DNA of 16,750 nt, from positions 1-16,750 of the forward strand of contig JAEWNA010000054.1 of the NCBI GenBank assembly GCA_023392975.1, given 5' to 3'. The stretch's first letter is position 1; the number at the start of each line of letters is the position of its first letter. The notes beneath the pieces are model-generated. The model was not told the DNA's origin. It did not search any database and worked only from the letters and a program-made list of their open reading frames with translations. The translations under genes were made by a program, and so were the position numbers. Positions 6,196 through 13,292 of this stretch are shown piece by piece. Source of the stretch: Pseudomonadota bacterium. GTDB lineage: Bacteria > Pseudomonadota > Gammaproteobacteria > Xanthomonadales > Xanthomonadaceae.

Positions 6196-6952
6196 AGTGC
6201 CAAAAAATCTCATTCTTCTACATGCCGGCGAAGAAATTCTTTATAAGAGATCTTTGCTATTTGTCGAAGAAAACGAAGACTTCCAAAAACATTTGGAAAT
6301 AATGGAGTCGTCGATGGATATTCTTGATGTGCTTAGACAAACCGTTCCTGACACACAAGATGGCAGAACAATCGGAAGTCTTGCTATGAGAACATTCAAC
6401 TCATTTGCAACGGCATGGAAGTTGACCTCGTCCGGCTACTACCAAGCATCAGCAATGATTCTGAGAGACTTGATAGAAACCAGCAACCTGGCAAGTTACT
6501 TCCACCTAGAGCCATCAAAAATCGCCGATTGGCGTTCGGCAAACCGAAAAGAACTCAAAAGAAAATTTGGGCCGGCGGATATCAGAAAAGCACTTGATAC
6601 GCACGCGGGCTTCCAAAAAAGTCGAAGAGAAGAAATCTACATAAAATTTTGCTCATTAGCTGCACACCCAACTGCAGATGGGTTCGCAATGCTGCGCCCC
6701 GCAAACATGGATGCAACCATCGGACCGTTCTCTGACATCACTGCATTTCGTGCTCTCTTAGAAGAAATTGGCATGCTGTCCGTACAGTCAGGATTTGCTT
6801 TTGGAATGCACCTAAATCTTGAGAATAGAAAAGCAAGCATGACTATGCACAGATTTCTCGCCATAGCAATGAACTATTCTGATAGATTCCTCGGCAAACC
6901 GTACTCGAATGATGAAAAGGCCGAAGTAGATAGGATTTTTGGCTCAGCGTAA
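6188..6952 (+). CDS. Hypothetical protein of an AT-rich islet; possible DUF5677/HEPN-like all-alpha protein
   Basis: This is a 254-residue protein with no signal peptide or membrane segment. It starts at GTG 6188, with GGGAA about 10 nt upstream and an in-frame stop at 6179-6181; GTG 6197 is an alternative. I do not recognise it with certainty. It appears almost entirely helical. Residues about 65-105 hold AFNSFATAWKL-like and GYYQASAMILRDLIETSNLASYF stretches with an R-D-L-I-E pattern. Further on, KFCSLAAHPTADGF places a conserved-looking His-Pro after a helix. That order (R-x-x-x-E helix, later a helix ending in H-P) resembles DUF5677 and related HEPN-like families, some found in defence contexts. 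Codon use (AGA, ATA, TTA, AAA) is unlike every neighbour, indicating recent transfer. Any defence role is inference only. Confidence 0.8.
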   Translation: MNKVPKNLILLHAGEEILYKRSLLFVEENEDFQKHLEIMESSMDILDVLRQTVPDTQDGRTIGSLAMRTFNSFATAWKLTSSGYYQASAMILRDLIETSNLASYFHLEPSKIADWRSANRKELKRKFGPADIRKALDTHAGFQKSRREEIYIKFCSLAAHPTADGFAMLRPANMDATIGPFSDITAFRALLEEIGMLSVQSGFAFGMHLNLENRKASMTMHRFLAIAMNYSDRFLGKPYSNDEKAEVDRIFGSA

Positions 6953-6957
6953 CAAGG
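6949..6957 (+). repeat. Right copy of islet inverted repeat
   Basis: GTAACAAGG is the exact reverse complement of 6145-6153. It overlaps the stop codon (TAA 6950-6952) of the islet gene and coincides with the return to GC-rich sequence. An integron attC site was considered and rejected, because the R'-type core and pairing partner are missing. Confidence 0.45.
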
Positions 6958-6999
6958 CACAAGCGTGGTGTGTCCCGTGGACCCCCCACCTTACGAGGG

Positions 7000-9192
7000 T
7001 CACGCCGGCTGCAAATTGGCGTACGCCAGCACCAGCCACTTGCTGCCGGCGTCGTCGAAGTTCACCTGCACGCGGGCATGGGCGCCGCTGCCTTCGATGT
7101 CGGTGACGACGCCGATGCCGAACTTCGCATGGCTCACGTTCTGGCCGAGGCGCAGGCCGGGCGTCTCCTGCAGCGAGGCGTGGCCCCAGTCGCGGCGCGG
7201 CTGGGCCTGATACATCGGCCGCGCGACCTGGATCTTCGGCCGCACCTCGTGGATCAGCGCGGACGGGATCTCGCGCAGGAACCGCGACGGCAGACCGTAC
7301 ATGTCCTGGCCATGCAGGCGGCGGGCCTCGGCGTAGGTCAGCACCAGCTTCTGGCGCGCGCGGGTGATGCCGACGTAGGCGAGCCGGCGCTCCTCTTCCA
7401 ATCGGCCAGATTCCTCGATCGACTTGTTGTTCGGGAACAGGCCTTCCTCCAGCCCAACGAGGAACACGAGCGGAAACTCGAGGCCCTTCGCGCTGTGCAG
7501 CGTCATCAGCTGCACGCCGTCCTCGCCGGCCTCGGTCTGGCCTTCGCCGGCTTCCAGCGCAGCGTAGGCGAGGAAGGCGACGAGTTCGGTCAGGGCCGCG
7601 GATTCCTCGTCGTCGCCGCGCACGAAGCGCGACGCGACCGACACCAGTTCGTCGAGGTTGTCGGTGCGCGAATCCAGCGAGCCCTTCGACTGCTGCTCGT
7701 AGTGCTCGCGCAGGCCGGAGCGCGCCAGCGCGTGGTCGATCTTGTCCTTCAGCGGCAGGTCGACGGTTTCCTCGCCGATCGCCTCGATCAGCTGCTGGAA
7801 GCCGGCGAGCGCGTTGCGCGCACGCGCCGGCAGGCCGTCGCCCGAGGCGATGCGCGCGGCGGACTGCCACAGCGACACGCGCTCGACGCGTGCCAGCCGC
7901 CGCACTTCGTCCAGCGTGCGCTCACCGATGCCGCGGGTGGGCGTGTTCACCGCGCGCTCGAACGCCGCGTCGTCGTCGCGGTTGGCGATCAGCCGCAGGT
8001 AGGCCAGCGTGTCCTTGATTTCGGCGCGCTCGAAGAAGCGCATGCCGCCGTAGACCCGGAACGGGATCTGCTCGCCCAGCAGCGTTTCCTCGAACGCCCG
8101 CGACTGCGCGTTGCTGCGGTAGAGGATCGCGCACTCGCCGTGGCTGCCGCCGTCGCGCACCCACTGGCGGATGCGCTCGATCACGAACCGCGCCTCGTCG
8201 ATCTCGTTGAACGCCGAGTACAGATCGATCGCTTCACCCTCACCGCTGTCGGTCCACAGGCGCTTGCCCAGCCGCGAGGGGTTGTGCGCGATCACCGCGT
8301 TGGCGGCGTCGAGGATGTTGGCGCTGGAGCGGTAGTTCTGCTCGAGGCGGATGGTGACGGCGCCGGGATAGTCGCGCAGGAACTTCTGCACGTTCTCGAC
8401 CTTGGCGCCGCGCCAGCCGTAGATCGCCTGGTCGTCGTCGCCGACCACGAACACTTGCCCACTGTCGCCGGCGAGCAGGCGCACGAAGGCGTACTGCAGC
8501 GTGTTCGTATCCTGGAACTCGTCGATCAGCAGCTGCTGGAACCGGTGCCGGTAATGCTGCAGCAGCGCCGGATGGTCGCGCAGCAGCTCGTGCGCGCGCA
8601 GCAGGATCTCGGCGAAATCGACGAGCCCGGCCTGGTCGCAGCGCTCCTGGTACAGCGTGTAGGCGCGGAGCATGATCGACGCCCATTCGTCGGCGCCGTT
8701 CCGGGATTCGGGCTGGATGTGCTGTGGGCGGCGGCCCTCGTCCTTCTGCGCGTTGATCCACCACGCGATCTGCCGCGGCGGGAAGCGGGCCTCGTCCAGC
8801 TCCAGCGCCTGCACCACGCGCTTGACCAGCCGCAACTGGTCGTCGCTGTCGAGGATCTGGAAGCCTTCCGGCAGCTTCGCGTCCTGCCAGTGCAGGCGCA
8901 GCAGGCGATGCGCGAGGCCGTGGAAGGTGCCGATCCACATGCCGCGCGTGCCCTGCGGCAGCAGCGCATCGGCGCGGTGGCGCATCTCGCCCGCGGCCTT
9001 GTTGGTGAAGGTCACCGCGAAGATGCCGTGCATCGGCACGCCGTGCACCTCGTGCAGCCAGGCGATGCGATGGGTGAGCACGCGGGTCTTGCCGGAACCG
9101 GCGCCGGCCAGCACGAGCTGGTGGCCGGGACCGGCGCTGACCGCCTCGCGCTGTGCGGCGTTCAGGCCGTCGAGCAGGTGGGAAACATCCAT
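7000..9192 (-). CDS. uvrD: DNA helicase II (UvrD, superfamily 1A)
   Basis: This 730-residue ATP-dependent 3'-5' helicase acts in nucleotide excision and mismatch repair by displacing the incised strand. It begins DVSHLLDGLNAAQREAV (Q motif), with Walker A AGAGSGKT at 29-36, motif Ia TFTNKAAGEM, motif II LLIDEFQDTN (Asp224, Glu225), motif III VFVVGDDDQAIYGWRGA, motif IV EQNYRSSANIL, motif V MTLHSAKGLEFPLVFL and motif VI LAYVGITRARQKLVLTY. The C-terminal segment GIGVVTDIEGSGAHARVQV followed by VLAYANLQPA is the Tudor-like RNA-polymerase-interacting tail typical of UvrD, and it favours UvrD over Rep. The length agrees with the family. The start is 6 nt after a -10-like box, so the mRNA may be leaderless. 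It converges on the islet gene with 47 bp between stops and no visible terminator. Confidence 0.96.
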   Translation of the reverse strand: MDVSHLLDGLNAAQREAVSAGPGHQLVLAGAGSGKTRVLTHRIAWLHEVHGVPMHGIFAVTFTNKAAGEMRHRADALLPQGTRGMWIGTFHGLAHRLLRLHWQDAKLPEGFQILDSDDQLRLVKRVVQALELDEARFPPRQIAWWINAQKDEGRRPQHIQPESRNGADEWASIMLRAYTLYQERCDQAGLVDFAEILLRAHELLRDHPALLQHYRHRFQQLLIDEFQDTNTLQYAFVRLLAGDSGQVFVVGDDDQAIYGWRGAKVENVQKFLRDYPGAVTIRLEQNYRSSANILDAANAVIAHNPSRLGKRLWTDSGEGEAIDLYSAFNEIDEARFVIERIRQWVRDGGSHGECAILYRSNAQSRAFEETLLGEQIPFRVYGGMRFFERAEIKDTLAYLRLIANRDDDAAFERAVNTPTRGIGERTLDEVRRLARVERVSLWQSAARIASGDGLPARARNALAGFQQLIEAIGEETVDLPLKDKIDHALARSGLREHYEQQSKGSLDSRTDNLDELVSVASRFVRGDDEESAALTELVAFLAYAALEAGEGQTEAGEDGVQLMTLHSAKGLEFPLVFLVGLEEGLFPNNKSIEESGRLEEERRLAYVGITRARQKLVLTYAEARRLHGQDMYGLPSRFLREIPSALIHEVRPKIQVARPMYQAQPRRDWGHASLQETPGLRLGQNVSHAKFGIGVVTDIEGSGAHARVQVNFDDAGSKWLVLAYANLQPA

Positions 9193-9198
9193 CCGCGC

Positions 9199-9204
9199 AG
9201 TTTA
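9199..9204 (-). promoter_or_regulatory. Candidate -10 element of uvrD, predicting a leaderless mRNA
   Basis: The minus-strand hexamer TAAACT ends 6 nt before the uvrD ATG. The context GTAAACTGCGCGGATG closely matches the polA start region GTAGAATCGCCCGATG in both sequence and spacing. No Shine-Dalgarno is evident upstream of either start codon. Confidence 0.42.
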
Positions 9205-9280
9205 CGCGAACGTGCCGGCGGCCCGCGTCGACCGGCTTCGCGGATCGACCCCGCGATCGACTTCGTGGTCGATGCGCGGA

Positions 9281-9865
9281 TCAGTGGTCGTCGTGCGCCG
9301 GCGCGGACATCAGCCGGTCGGTCCAGGCGATGCCGATCGCCGACAGGATGAACACGCAGTGGATGATGGTCTGCCACATCACGCCGGGTGCGGTGACCTT
9401 CGCACACGGAGCGGTCGCCTGCAGCAGCTCCGGCGTGCACAGCGGCATGCCGAGCGAGCCGGCCTCGATGAAGCTCTTGAGGAGGTGGATCGAGGAGATG
9501 CCGATGATCGCCATCGCCAGCTTCACCTTGAGCACGCTGGCGTTGACGTGGCTCAGCCACTCCGGCTGGTCGGGATGGCCGTCGAGGTTCATCCGCGAGA
9601 CGAAGGTCTCGTAGCCACCCACAATGACCATCACCAGCAGGTTGGAGATCATCACCACGTCGATCAGCCCGAGCACGATCAGCATGATCCCCTGCTCGCT
9701 CAGCGCGTTGGCGTCGTGGATCAGGTGCCACAGTTCCTTGAGGAACAGGAACACGTACACGCCCTGGGCGACGATCAGGCCCAGGTAGAGCGGCAGCTGC
9801 AGCCACCTGGAACTGAAGATCAGGGCGGGCAGGGGGCCGAGGCGGACGTTCTGCGGGTTCGACAT
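9281..9865 (-). CDS. YqhA/UPF0114 family membrane protein
   Basis: This is a 194-residue integral membrane protein. Motifs shared with E. coli YqhA as I recall it are SRWLQLPLYLGL near the N-terminus, LIVLGLIDVVMISNLLVMVIVGGYETFVSR in the middle, VNASVLKVKLAMAIIGISSIHLLKSF, and WQTIIHCVFILSAIGIAWTDRLM near the end. Four hydrophobic helices are predicted at about 23-45, 58-86, 111-130 and 162-183. It is some 30 residues longer than YqhA, mainly from a loop (about 136-160) with two cysteines, PLCTPELLQATAPCAKV. The function is not established; the family has been proposed to include transporters or channels. It lies 88 bp downstream of the uvrD start on the same strand and is divergent from the GST gene. 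Confidence 0.9.
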   Translation of the reverse strand: MSNPQNVRLGPLPALIFSSRWLQLPLYLGLIVAQGVYVFLFLKELWHLIHDANALSEQGIMLIVLGLIDVVMISNLLVMVIVGGYETFVSRMNLDGHPDQPEWLSHVNASVLKVKLAMAIIGISSIHLLKSFIEAGSLGMPLCTPELLQATAPCAKVTAPGVMWQTIIHCVFILSAIGIAWTDRLMSAPAHDDH

Positions 9866-9898
9866 GGGCGGTGGGCGGCGGTGGCGAAAAACCGCGCT

Positions 9899-9904
9899 AG
9901 CCTA
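9899..9904 (-). promoter_or_regulatory. Weak candidate -10 element for the yqhA-type gene
   Basis: The minus-strand hexamer TAGGCT lies 34 nt upstream of the ATG at 9865 in an otherwise extremely GC-rich gap. No -35 is recognisable. It is listed because hexamers of the form TANNCT recur at comparable positions before several genes of this window. Confidence 0.25.
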
Positions 9905-9983
9905 CCGGTGCGCGGCGGCGGCGCCAACCGCCACGGAAAACAGCATCCCGGGCACCGGCGCCCTCGCCCGCGGGACCGCGGCC

Positions 9984-9989
9984 TAGACT
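9984..9989 (+). promoter_or_regulatory. Weak candidate -10 element for the GST gene
   Basis: TAGACT in the context GCGGCCTAGACTGGCG ends 28 nt before the ATG at 10018. The S9 peptidase gene has GCGGCTAAGCTGCGGG with its hexamer at exactly the same distance. No good -35 is present in either case. Confidence 0.3.
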
Positions 9990-10017
9990 GGCGCCCTCTC
10001 CCGAGACGGACGCCGCC

Positions 10018-10719
10018 ATGATCGATCTGCACTATTGGCCCACGCCCAACGGCCACAAGGTCACGCTGCTGCTGGAAGAACTGGCCGAGGCCGGCGCGCC
10101 GCTGGCGTACACGATCAAGCCGGTGAACATCGGCACCGGCGAACAGTTCCAGCCCGGCTTCCTCGCGATCGCGCCGAACAACCGCATGCCGGCCATCGTC
10201 GACCACGCGCCCGCCGACGGCGGCGCGCCGCTGAGCGTGTTCGAGTCCGGCGCGATCCTGCAGTACCTGGCCGAGAAGACCGGCCGCTTCCTGCCGGCCG
10301 ACCTGCGCGGCCGCACCGCGACCCTGGAGTGGCTGTACTGGCAGATGGCCGGCCTCGGGCCGATGACCGGGCAATACGGGCATTTCAACGTCTACGCGCC
10401 GGAGAAGATCGCCTACGCGATCGACCGCTACACCCGCGAGGCGCAGCGCCTGCTGGGCGTGCTCGACAAGCGCCTCGCCGGCCGCGCGTTCCTGACCGGC
10501 GACGATTACACCATCGCCGACATGGCCAGCTATCCGTGGATCAGCCCGTACCGCACCGCGCCGATCGACCTGGAGCCCTACCCCGAGGTGCGCCGCTGGC
10601 AGGCGGCGATCGCCGCGCGTCCCGCGACCGCGCGCGCCTACGCGCTCGCGACGCAGGTGAACCCCGAGGCCGGCCAGCCGCTGAGCGACGAGCAGCGCAA
10701 GGTGCTGTTCGGGCGCTGA
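10018..10719 (+). CDS. yfcG: Nu-class glutathione S-transferase, YfcG-like disulfide reductase
   Basis: This 233-residue cytosolic protein has an N-terminal thioredoxin-like domain (about 1-85) and a helical C-terminal domain (about 95-210). It lines up closely with E. coli YfcG as I remember it: YWPTPNGHKVTLLLEEL, with Thr9 and Asn11 at the glutathione site; APNNRMPAIVDHAPADGG with the cis-proline; SVFESGAILQYLAEKTG; ATLEWLYWQMAGLGPM; and YTIADMASYPWI. Nu-class enzymes lack a catalytic Cys, Ser or Tyr, and show disulfide-bond reductase and organic peroxidase activity with glutathione. The neighbours do not suggest an operon: yqhA is divergent and a palindromic repeat pair follows the stop. 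Confidence 0.9.
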   Translation: MIDLHYWPTPNGHKVTLLLEELAEAGAPLAYTIKPVNIGTGEQFQPGFLAIAPNNRMPAIVDHAPADGGAPLSVFESGAILQYLAEKTGRFLPADLRGRTATLEWLYWQMAGLGPMTGQYGHFNVYAPEKIAYAIDRYTREAQRLLGVLDKRLAGRAFLTGDDYTIADMASYPWISPYRTAPIDLEPYPEVRRWQAAIAARPATARAYALATQVNPEAGQPLSDEQRKVLFGR

Positions 10720-10731
10720 CGCAGCGCCTGC

Positions 10732-10795
10732 AGAGCGGAGCACAGCTCCGCTGCCCCGGCTCCGGAGAGGCCGCAGCGGAGCTCTGCTCCGCTCT
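10732..10795. repeat. REPIN-like inverted pair of palindromic repeats
   Basis: There are two 23-nt copies in opposite orientation, at 10732-10754 and 10773-10795. One equals the reverse complement of the other at 22 of 23 positions. Each is itself a hairpin with a perfect 8-bp stem, AGCGGAGC with GCTCCGCT, and a 3-nt loop. An 18-nt spacer separates them. This is the architecture of REP doublets (REPIN/BIME) mobilised by RAYT transposases. It sits 12 bp after the GST stop codon and may stabilise that mRNA's 3' end. No T-run follows, so it is not an intrinsic terminator. Confidence 0.7.
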
Positions 10796-10833
10796 ACGAG
10801 GACAGGAGGCAGGCAGGTCCGGCGTGTTGCGGC

Positions 10834-10839
10834 TAAGCT
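10834..10839 (+). promoter_or_regulatory. Weak candidate -10 element for the S9 peptidase gene
   Basis: TAAGCT lies in the context GCGGCTAAGCTGCGGG, 28 nt before the ATG at 10868, with no recognisable -35. Sequence and spacing mirror the box before the GST gene, which is the main reason to list it. Confidence 0.3.
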
Positions 10840-10867
10840 GCGGGCCTGCCGCACTCCGGGTTCCGCC

Positions 10868-13135
10868 ATGCGCCTTTCCGCCTGCCTGCTCACGCTCATG
10901 CTCGCTACCACGTCCGCCGCCGCCGCGCCGTCCGCACCGCCGCCCCCGCAGCGGCTCACGCTCGAAGCGATCACCGGCGACGCGCCGCTGTCGGGGCCGA
11001 CCCTGCTGAAGCCGAAGATTGCGCCGGACGGCTCGCGCGTCACCTTCCTGCGCGGCAAGGACAGCGACCGCAACAAGCTCGATCTCTGGGCCTATGACGT
11101 CGCCACCGGCCGGGTCGCGATGCTGGTCGATTCCACCGACGTGCTCCCGGGCGAGGAAGTGCTGAGCGACGCCGAGAAGGCGCGCCGTGAGCGCCAGCGC
11201 ACCTCGGCGCTTTCCGGCATCGTCGATTACCAGTGGTCGCCGGACGGCAGGACGCTGCTGTTCCCGCTCGGCGGCGAGCTGTACCTGTACGACCTGTCGA
11301 AGTCGGGCAAGGCCGCGGTGCGCAAGCTCACCACCGGCACCGGCTTCGCCACCGATCCGAAGGTTTCGCCGAAAGGCGGCTTCGTCAGCTTCATCCGTGA
11401 TCGCGACCTGTGGGTGATCGACCTCGGCACCGGCCAGGAGATCCGCCTGACCCGCGACGGCAGCGACACCATCGGCAACGGCGTGGCGGAATTCGTCGCC
11501 GACGAGGAGATGGATCGCCACACCGGCTACTGGTGGGCGCCGGACGACTCGGCGATCGCGTTCACGCGCATCGACGAGGCGAAGGTGCCGGTGCAGAAGC
11601 GCTACGAGGTCTACCCGGACCGCACCGAAGTGGTCGAACAGCGCTATCCGGCAGCGGGCGACACCAACGTCGCCATCGAACTGGGGACCATCGCGCCGAA
11701 GGACGGTGCCAAACCGACGTGGATCGACCTCGGCGCCGACGAAGACATCTACCTCGCCCGCGTCGACTGGCGCGATCCGCAGCACCTGACGTTCCAGCGC
11801 CAGTCGCGCGACCAGCGTCGGCTCGCGCTGATCGAGGCCGATCTCGCCGGCGGCAAGCAGCGCACCCTCGTCACCGAGACCGCGAAGACCTGGGTGCCGC
11901 TGCACGACGGCCTGCATTTCCTCAAGGACGGCCGCTTCCTGTGGATGAGCGAGCGCAGCGGCTTCGAGCACCTGTACCTCGCCAGCGCCGACGGCAAGTC
12001 GCTGAAGCCGCTGACCCGCGGCGACTGGCCGGTGGACGCGCTGCTGGCGGTGGACGAGGCGAAGGGGCTGGTCTATTTCAGCGCCGGCCGCACCGCCGAC
12101 GGCAAGGCCGACGCCCGCCAGTCGCAGATCCACGCCGTGCCGCTGGCCGGCGGCGCGATCCGCACGCTGTCGACCGAGCCCGGCATGCACGGCGCCAGCT
12201 TCGCGAAGAACGCCAGCGTGTACGTCGACAGCTGGTCGAACGCGCGCACGCCGCCGCAGATCGCGCTGCACCGCGCCGACGGCACGTTCGTGGCGAACCT
12301 GATCGAGAACGATCCGGCCAGGCCCGAACACCCGTACGCGAAATACCTCGCCGCGCAGCGGCCAACGGAATTCGGCACGCTGACCGCCGCCGACGGCAGG
12401 ACGCCGCTGCACTACGGCCTGATCAAGCCCGCGGATTTCGATCCGGCGAAGCGCTATCCGGTCGTGGTCTACGTCTACGGCGGCCCCGCCGCGCAGACCG
12501 TCACCGACAGCTGGCCCGGCCGCGGCGACCACTTCTTCAATCAGTACCTCGCGCAGCAGGGCTATGTCGTGTTCACGCTGGACAACCGCGGCACGCCGCG
12601 GCGCGGTGCGGCCTTCGGCGGCGCGCTGTACGGCAGGCAGGGCACGGTGGAAGTCGACGACCAGCACGCCGGCATCGAATGGCTGCGCGCGCAGCCGTGG
12701 GTGGACGCATCGCGCATCGGCGTCTACGGCTGGTCAAACGGCGGCTACATGACCCTGATGCTGCTGTCGAAGCGACCCGACGATTACGCCTGTGGCGTCG
12801 CCGGCGCGCCGGTCACCGACTGGGCGCTGTACGACACGCACTACACCGAGCGCTACATGGACCTGCCGAAGGACAACGCCGACGGCTACCGCGAGGCCAG
12901 CGTGTTCACGCACCTCGCCGGGATCCGCCCGAACGCACTGCTGCTGCTCCACGGCATGGCCGACGACAACGTGCTGTTCCTCAATTCGACCAGGCTGATG
13001 AGCGCGCTGCAGAAGCAGGGCACGCCCTTCCAGCTGATGACCTACCCCGGCGCCAAGCACGGCCTGCGCGGTAGCGACGCGCTGCACCGCTATCGCACGA
13101 CCGAGGCCTTCCTGGATCGCTGCCTGAGGCCCTGA
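10868..13135 (+). CDS. Exported dipeptidyl-peptidase IV-type serine peptidase (S9 family)
   Basis: This is a 755-residue preprotein. Residues 1-20 (MRLSACLLTLMLATTSAAAA) form a type I signal peptide, so the enzyme is periplasmic or secreted. Residues about 50-490 are the DPP-IV beta-propeller. It contains VADEEMDRHTGYWWAPD, whose Glu213/Glu214 pair should bind the substrate's free N-terminus, a feature of DPP-IV/8/9-type enzymes that release dipeptides. The alpha/beta-hydrolase domain (about 500-755) has the triad Ser623 in YGWSNGGYM, Asp699 in HGMADDNV and His731 in YPGAKHGLRG, plus the oxyanion-side YGGPAAQ. The nucleophile motif has Asn after Ser where Tyr is usual (GWSYGG in DPP-IV). The gene is flanked by the repeat pair upstream and the DUF885 gene downstream on the same strand. 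Confidence 0.94.
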   Translation: MRLSACLLTLMLATTSAAAAPSAPPPPQRLTLEAITGDAPLSGPTLLKPKIAPDGSRVTFLRGKDSDRNKLDLWAYDVATGRVAMLVDSTDVLPGEEVLSDAEKARRERQRTSALSGIVDYQWSPDGRTLLFPLGGELYLYDLSKSGKAAVRKLTTGTGFATDPKVSPKGGFVSFIRDRDLWVIDLGTGQEIRLTRDGSDTIGNGVAEFVADEEMDRHTGYWWAPDDSAIAFTRIDEAKVPVQKRYEVYPDRTEVVEQRYPAAGDTNVAIELGTIAPKDGAKPTWIDLGADEDIYLARVDWRDPQHLTFQRQSRDQRRLALIEADLAGGKQRTLVTETAKTWVPLHDGLHFLKDGRFLWMSERSGFEHLYLASADGKSLKPLTRGDWPVDALLAVDEAKGLVYFSAGRTADGKADARQSQIHAVPLAGGAIRTLSTEPGMHGASFAKNASVYVDSWSNARTPPQIALHRADGTFVANLIENDPARPEHPYAKYLAAQRPTEFGTLTAADGRTPLHYGLIKPADFDPAKRYPVVVYVYGGPAAQTVTDSWPGRGDHFFNQYLAQQGYVVFTLDNRGTPRRGAAFGGALYGRQGTVEVDDQHAGIEWLRAQPWVDASRIGVYGWSNGGYMTLMLLSKRPDDYACGVAGAPVTDWALYDTHYTERYMDLPKDNADGYREASVFTHLAGIRPNALLLLHGMADDNVLFLNSTRLMSALQKQGTPFQLMTYPGAKHGLRGSDALHRYRTTEAFLDRCLRP

Positions 13136-13292
13136 TCGCGGGCGCACGCGGGCCCGCAATCCCGGGTTGCGTCACTGCCGGGGTCTCAATCGTTGCGCCG
13201 GTCCCGCAGGAGCATGCCTGGCATGACCTTCGACCGTGGGCGTGCCCGCCGTCGAGGCGTAGCGTTCCTGCACCTCCGTGGAGATTGCCTCG
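13136..13292 (+). other. Intergenic region with palindromes before the DUF885 gene
   Basis: There is no gene here. GCGGGC (13138-13143) pairs with GCCCGC (13152-13157), but without a T-run it is at best a weak terminator for the S9 peptidase gene. Two operator-like palindromes follow: CGCAATCCCGGGTTGCG (13155-13171, one G-T mismatch) and CATGCC-T-GGCATG (13213-13225, perfect arms). Confidence 0.35.

Larger units (their letters stand above)
6143..6957. mobile_element. AT-rich genomic islet bracketed by 9-bp inverted repeats
   Basis: Base composition changes sharply here. For example, 6241-6300 has 18 G+C in 60, against 37 in 60 at 6061-6120. The islet contains one gene and no transposase, integrase or tRNA. 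CCTTGTTAC at 6145-6153 and its exact reverse complement GTAACAAGG at 6949-6957 sit at the two ends, the second overlapping the gene's stop codon. No clear target-site duplication is visible outside them. The layout suggests a single-gene cassette acquired between hemF and uvrD, but the mechanism is unproven and 9 bp is short. Confidence 0.5.

Noticed and set aside
6949..7010. Possible integron attC site at the end of the islet gene
   Set aside because: GCGTAAC and GTTACTC are near but do not fit the RYYYAAC and GTTRRRY cores. No paired attC arms or integrase are seen.
7000..9192. Rep helicase or PcrA instead of UvrD
   Set aside because: The C-terminal Tudor-like tail and overall sequence favour UvrD in a gammaproteobacterium.
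6970..9351. 793-codon plus-strand frame opposite uvrD
   Set aside because: uvrD on the minus strand has all helicase motifs. The opposing frame shows no domain or signal.
10541..12667. Minus-strand frame opposite the S9 peptidase gene
   Set aside because: It is the antisense shadow of a gene with an intact signal peptide and catalytic triad.
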